Notes under the pieces: generated by a model | Seen by the model: the letters and a program-made list of their open reading frames with translations, nothing else | Databases searched by the model: none | What the model was told of the DNA's origin: nothing | NCBI GenBank assembly: GCA_015068605.1 | Contig: SVKF01000003.1 | Coordinates: forward strand, 1 to 64,000 | Source of the DNA: Oscillospiraceae bacterium | Lineage (GTDB): Bacteria; Bacillota; Clostridia; Monoglobales; Monoglobaceae | Reading direction: 5' to 3' | DNA length: 64,000 nucleotides | In this document: piece after piece, positions 60,694 through 64,000 of the stretch | Layout: each line of letters begins with the position of its first letter | Numbering within the stretch: position 1 is the stretch's first letter | Position numbers and translations under genes: made by a program

Positions 60694-60788
60694 ATCTGAC
60701 TCCCTCCGTTGGCATTATCCAAATCAGGTTAAAGGGTCGAAACCATTGTTTCCTCTCAGCCCATATTGAGCTCCCCTGTGCAATATTA
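60694..60788 (-). promoter_or_regulatory. TPP riboswitch (thi-box)
   Basis: The minus strand carries the conserved THI elements in order: CAGGGGAGCTC, GGGCTGAGAGGAA, CGACCCTTTAACCTGAT, TGGATAATGCCAACGGAGGG. CTGAGA and the ACCTGAT...GGATAATGCCAACGGAGGGA blocks are diagnostic of the thiamine diphosphate aptamer. It precedes thiT and a terminator hairpin. Confidence 0.95.
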
Positions 60789-60817
60789 AATTTTCATCGG
60801 CTCTCACCGATGGGTTT

Positions 60818-60846
60818 ATTATACATCAAAATCTACTGTTTGTCAA
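60818..60846 (-). promoter_or_regulatory. thiT promoter inside the mnmG 3' end
   Basis: Minus strand TTGACA (60846-60841) and TATAAT (60823-60818) with a 17-bp spacer. The -35 box is in the last codons of mnmG, whose TAG stop (60835-60833) falls in the spacer. A CATCGG/CCGATG hairpin (60795-60812) forms the very start of the leader. Confidence 0.85.
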
Positions 60847-62701
60847 GAAAAACTATCAAAACCGCAATATCAGCAGGTGAAACTCCGGAAATTCTTGATG
60901 CCTGACCGATTGACATAGGTCTTATTTTATTAAGCTTCTGTCTTGCCTCAAGGCGAAGTCCCGAAATCTCCTCATAGTTAATATCCTCGGGAAGCTTGCG
61001 GTTTTCAAGCCGTCTGAACTGCTTTGCCTGACTCATTTGGCGATTGATATATCCCTCATATTTAAGAGAAATCTCAACCTGCTCAGCAACAACATCAGAA
61101 ATATTTTCAGGTCGGGTTTTATCAATAGCACCCATAGAAATATAGTCAACTTCAGGGCGTTTGAGCATATCCGATGCCTTAACGCCGGTTGTTATCGGCG
61201 TGCTTCCCCTTGATATAAGATAATCGTTGACTTCCTCCGACGGTGGGAAGGTAAGGCAGGAAAGTCTTTCGGTTTCCGCCTCAATCTGTGCCTTTTTCAA
61301 GAGGAATTTATCGTATCTCTCTCGGGAAATCAAGCCAACCTCATAGCCTTTTTCAAGAAGTCTTAAATCCGCATTATCCTGACGGAGCAAAAGACGATAC
61401 TCCGAACGGGAGGTCATCATTCTGTATGGTTCGTTAGTGCCTTTTGTAACCAAATCGTCAATGAGTGTTCCGATATAAGCTTCACTTCTGTCAAGAACAA
61501 ATTCCGACTGACCCTTGATTCCCCGAACAGCGTTAATGCCTGCGATAAGTCCTTGCGCTGCCGCCTCTTCATAGCCTGATGTACCGTTAAACTGTCCTGC
61601 TCCGAAAAGACCGCCTATTGTTTTAAACTCAAGGGTTGGTTTAAGCTGGAGCGGATTTGCACAGTCATATTCGATTGCATAGGCATTTCGCATAACCTGA
61701 GCATTCTTAAATCCCGGAAGAGTTCTGAGCATTTTAAGCTGAACATCCTCTGGCAGACTGCTGGAAAATCCCTGAAGATACATTTCGTCAGTGTTAAGAC
61801 CCATCGGCTCAACAAACAGCTGATGTCTTTCCTTATCACGGAAACGGACAATTTTATCTTCAATGGATGGGCAGTATCTTGGCCCTATTCCCTTTATATC
61901 ACCGCCGTATAGAGGTGAGCGGTGGATATTATCCATAATAACCTGATGAGTTTCCTCATTGGTATAGGTTATGTGGCAAACTGTCTGATTTTCAAGTTCT
62001 CCCTCCGTTTCAAAGGAAAATGGCGTAATCTTCTCATCGCCATACTGAACTTCAAGCTCGGAAAAATCAATGGAGTTTTTGGAAATTCTTTGGGGAGTTC
62101 CCGTTTTAAATCGTACCAACTCAACACCAATGTCAAGGAGACTTTGTGAAAGCTCCGTTGCAGGGAAAACCCCGTCAGGTCCGCTTTCCTGAGAAAAGTC
62201 ACCGATTATAATACGGGATTTCAGATATGTTCCCGTGCAGACGATTGCCGCCTTGCAGGGGAAACAAGCCCCTGTTCGGGTGTAGACTGCCTTAACACGA
62301 TTGTTTTCGTCAAGCTCAACACGGACAACCTCGCCTTGACGAAGATGCAGATTTTCCTGCATTTCGATAGTGTGTTTCATAACCTCTTTATATTTATTTC
62401 GGTCAATCTGGGCACGGAGAGAATAAACCGCAGGACCTTTGCCTCGGTTCAAAATTCTCGACTGGATAAAGGTTTTATCTGCCGCCTTACCCATTTCTCC
62501 GCCCAAGGCGTCAATTTCACGGACAAGATGCCCCTTTGCCGTTCCGCCAATACTTGGGTTACAGGGCATATTTGCAACACCATCAAGACTTATGGAGAAA
62601 AGACAGGTCTTTGCCCCAAGCCTTGCCGCCGCAAGAGCCGCCTCCGCACCTGCGTGTCCCGCACCGATAACGGCAACATCATATTCTTCAACAATAAACA
62701 A
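60833..62701 (-). CDS. mnmG: tRNA uridine-5-carboxymethylaminomethyl modification enzyme MnmG
   Basis: A 622-residue FAD enzyme that, with MnmE, modifies wobble uridine 34 of several tRNAs. N-terminal FAD motif [22 protein letters not shown], the conserved [49 protein letters not shown] and the C-terminal [41 protein letters not shown] are all present. The start is probably TTG at 62701: AAAGGAGG lies seven bases upstream and the N-terminus then matches the family, whereas the longer frame to 62770 adds non-family residues. mnmE is not adjacent here. Confidence 0.96.
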   Translation of the reverse strand: MFIVEEYDVAVIGAGHAGAEAALAAARLGAKTCLFSISLDGVANMPCNPSIGGTAKGHLVREIDALGGEMGKAADKTFIQSRILNRGKGPAVYSLRAQIDRNKYKEVMKHTIEMQENLHLRQGEVVRVELDENNRVKAVYTRTGACFPCKAAIVCTGTYLKSRIIIGDFSQESGPDGVFPATELSQSLLDIGVELVRFKTGTPQRISKNSIDFSELEVQYGDEKITPFSFETEGELENQTVCHITYTNEETHQVIMDNIHRSPLYGGDIKGIGPRYCPSIEDKIVRFRDKERHQLFVEPMGLNTDEMYLQGFSSSLPEDVQLKMLRTLPGFKNAQVMRNAYAIEYDCANPLQLKPTLEFKTIGGLFGAGQFNGTSGYEEAAAQGLIAGINAVRGIKGQSEFVLDRSEAYIGTLIDDLVTKGTNEPYRMMTSRSEYRLLLRQDNADLRLLEKGYEVGLISRERYDKFLLKKAQIEAETERLSCLTFPPSEEVNDYLISRGSTPITTGVKASDMLKRPEVDYISMGAIDKTRPENISDVVAEQVEISLKYEGYINRQMSQAKQFRRLENRKLPEDINYEEISGLRLEARQKLNKIRPMSIGQASRISGVSPADIAVLIVFLDKQ

Positions 62702-62743
62702 AGGAATTCCTCCTTTAAATAATAAACTTATATAAGGCAGGGA

Positions 62744-62819
62744 AAATCGCACAGAATATTCAAACTCCACCCCAAGCTTAAAGGGTGGAGTTTGGGCATA
62801 GCATAACTATATGCGATTT
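62744..62819. repeat. Nested hairpin element in the mnmG leader
   Basis: Outer arms AAATCGCA (62744-62751) and TGCGATTT (62812-62819), inner perfect arms CAAACTCCACCC (62761-62772) and GGGTGGAGTTTG (62783-62794). It lies between the HIT gene and mnmG. It lacks a T-run, so it looks like a small palindromic repeat or mRNA structure rather than a terminator. Confidence 0.55.
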
Positions 62820-62836
62820 GTGTGGTTTTACTTGGC

Positions 62837-63196
62837 TTAGCCCGGTGGCCACTGCAAGTATCTGCCTGCCAAAAGGTGGAAATGAATATGCCCAACGGTT
62901 TGTCCGCCGTCCATACCGCAGTTATTAACTATGCGGTAACCGTTGTCCGCAAAGCCTTCAATTCTCGCAATGGTTGCCGCCGCCGCATAAACATCACCTA
63001 TAAGAGCGGAGTTTTCTTCGTTAATTTCGTTAGTTGAAGAAATGTGCTCCTTCGGGATTATAATAATATGCTGTGGCGCTTGCGGTTCAATATCACGGAA
63101 TGCATAAACCGTTTCCGTTTCATAAACCTTAGTTGATGGTATATCGCCTTTTATAATTTTACAGAAAAGGCAGTTTTCGTCTGAATAATATGTCAT
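62837..63196 (-). CDS. HIT-family nucleotide-binding protein
   Basis: A 119-residue histidine-triad protein (HinT-like purine nucleoside phosphoramidase). N-terminal CLFCKIIKGDIPSTKVYETETVYAFRDIEPQAPQHIIIIPKEHI, the triad GHIHFHLLAGR, and the tail LQWPPG are all standard. The start at 63196 (MTYYS) has GGTGGAG three bases upstream and is preferred to MVEK. It follows alaS by 22 bases and is probably co-transcribed with it and mnmG. Confidence 0.94.
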   Translation of the reverse strand: MTYYSDENCLFCKIIKGDIPSTKVYETETVYAFRDIEPQAPQHIIIIPKEHISSTNEINEENSALIGDVYAAAATIARIEGFADNGYRIVNNCGMDGGQTVGHIHFHLLAGRYLQWPPG

Positions 63197-63218
63197 TTTC
63201 TCCACCATCCTTATATAT

Positions 63219-64000
63219 TTAGATTAAAGTTTTAACAATGCTGAGTGCTTCGTCAATCTTTGAAGCGTCCTTTCCCCCTGCCTGAGCGCTGTCCGGCTTA
63301 CCGCCACCGCCACCGCCTGTCACTTTCGCAACCTCACGGATAATATTTCCGGCGTGAGCACCCTTCTCGATAGCCTCTTTTGTTGCCATTGCAACAATAT
63401 TAACCTTTCCGTCTGCATTTGATGCAAGAACGATAACGGAGCAAGGAGCTTTCTGCTTAAGGCTGTCACCTGCATTTCTCAGAGAGTTCATATCAAGACC
63501 GTCGTCCATTTTCTTGGTGATAATCTTAATACCGTTAACTTCTTCAGCTTCGTTTATAACATCACCGATGCTTCCCTGCGCCATTTTGCTCTTAAGGCTT
63601 TCGATTTCTCTTTTAGCCTCTTTAAGCTCTTCTGTGAGAGAAACTGCCTTTGAGGCAACCTCTGTAACATTTGATTTAAGAGCCTTTGCGGTTTCTATAA
63701 CTGTGTTTTCAGTCTTAGCTAAAAGTTCTAAAACGCCAAAGCCTGTAACCGCTTCAATTCGTCTAACACCTGCCGCAACACCGCTTTCGGAAACAATCTT
63801 GAAAAGACCGAGGTTTCCTGTGTTCTTAGCGTGTGTTCCGCCGCAGAACTCAATACTGTAATCATCTATTTTAACGATTCTTACCGTATCGCCGTATTTT
63901 TCACCAAAGAGAGCGGTTGCGCCGAGTTTTTTAGCCTCTTCAATCGGTGTTTCAAAATTTTCAACAGGGATGCAATTAAGAATTGCCATATTAACCTCTG
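63219..64000 (-). CDS. alaS: Alanyl-tRNA synthetase, C-terminal part (start beyond window)
   Basis: The visible part (about 260 residues) covers the end of the editing domain and the C-Ala domain. GATALFGEKYGDTVRIVKIDDYSIEFCGGTH carries the editing-site zinc ligands Cys and His; the coiled coil LTEELKEAKREIESLKSKM follows, and GGGGGGKPDSAQAGGKD closes the C-Ala region. The frame stays open past 63989 to the right edge (EVNMAILNCIPVE), so the Met at 63989 is internal and the gene continues outside. It ends just upstream of the HIT gene. Confidence 0.96.
   Translation of the reverse strand, partial: EVNMAILNCIPVENFETPIEEAKKLGATALFGEKYGDTVRIVKIDDYSIEFCGGTHAKNTGNLGLFKIVSESGVAAGVRRIEAVTGFGVLELLAKTENTVIETAKALKSNVTEVASKAVSLTEELKEAKREIESLKSKMAQGSIGDVINEAEEVNGIKIITKKMDDGLDMNSLRNAGDSLKQKAPCSVIVLASNADGKVNIVAMATKEAIEKGAHAGNIIREVAKVTGGGGGGKPDSAQAGGKDASKIDEALSIVKTLI

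Noticed and set aside
60720-60760. tRNA-like GGTCGAAACC segment
   Set aside because: It lies within the TPP riboswitch on the other strand and no cloverleaf can be drawn.
1-64000. CRISPR array
   Set aside because: No regularly spaced direct repeats of 24-40 bases were seen; the repeats found are dispersed hairpins.

Overview
The window reads as a chromosomal segment of a low-to-moderate-GC Gram-positive anaerobe of class Clostridia, probably a gut or fibre-degrading fermenter. The grounds are AGGAGG-type ribosome sites, consensus SigA promoters with 17-bp spacers, many SLH-anchored secreted proteins, two dockerin-bearing proteins, a ThiT vitamin transporter under a TPP riboswitch, and EutH. 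A Monoglobus-like pectin or glycan degrader would fit the density of SLH proteins. No rRNA or other taxonomic marker is present, so this is inference.

Layout. (1) 1-5.2 kb is accessory. A large serine recombinase runs off the left edge and stands head to head with the C-terminal remnant of a second recombinase that lost its catalytic domain. Next come a candidate small RNA and a three-gene operon: HTH-Fic, a small zinc-ribbon membrane protein, and a radical SAM/SPASM protein. (2) 5.2-11.8 kb holds an orphan MreB, an abundant-looking SLH surface protein, two minus-strand membrane proteins, a 53-residue peptide with its own promoter and terminator, and an acidic lipoprotein, separated by hairpin repeats. 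(3) 11.8-33.6 kb is a glycan locus. An AraC-type regulator diverges from ten same-strand genes: two uncharacterised secreted proteins (one SLH-anchored), a secreted CBM/FN3 protein, two very large secreted clan GH-A (GH42-like) hydrolases, then cytoplasmic GH65 phosphorylase, MBL hydrolase, PHP phosphoesterase, an EutH-type transporter and GH30. (4) 33.8-42.3 kb is a second sugar locus. A ROK repressor and a divergent UlaG-like hydrolase share a perfectly symmetric promoter palindrome. The ROK gene leads a tightly overlapping operon of zinc dehydrogenase, FGGY kinase, two mannitol-dehydrogenase-like proteins and GH35. (5) 42.3-56.1 kb carries four large secreted proteins in separate units: one with an internal Hint (intein-like) domain, one with dockerin-FN3-polyglycine-SLH, one ending in a dockerin, and a 1584-residue SLH protein with chitobiase-type repeats. 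(6) 56.1-64 kb is more housekeeping: acyltransferase, DUF1292 protein, long-chain acyl-CoA synthetase, a small sigma-70-like factor, ThiT with TPP riboswitch, MnmG, a HIT protein, and the C-terminal part of AlaS.

How the parts may work together (inference). Secreted SLH/CBM proteins and the two GH-A enzymes would capture and trim a galactose- or glucose-containing glycan at the surface. Short products would enter the cell, where GH35, GH30 and the GH65 phosphorylase finish depolymerisation. The dehydrogenase, kinase and mannitol-dehydrogenase-like pair would channel an unusual monosaccharide, polyol or sugar acid. EutH is the only transporter in either locus.

The leads I consider most worth testing are the Fic/zinc-ribbon/radical-SAM operon, the symmetric ROK promoter, the Hint-domain surface protein, the mannitol-dehydrogenase paralogs lacking the usual catalytic histidine, and a dispersed hairpin repeat with a shared 24-bp core. 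No tRNA, rRNA or CRISPR array was seen.
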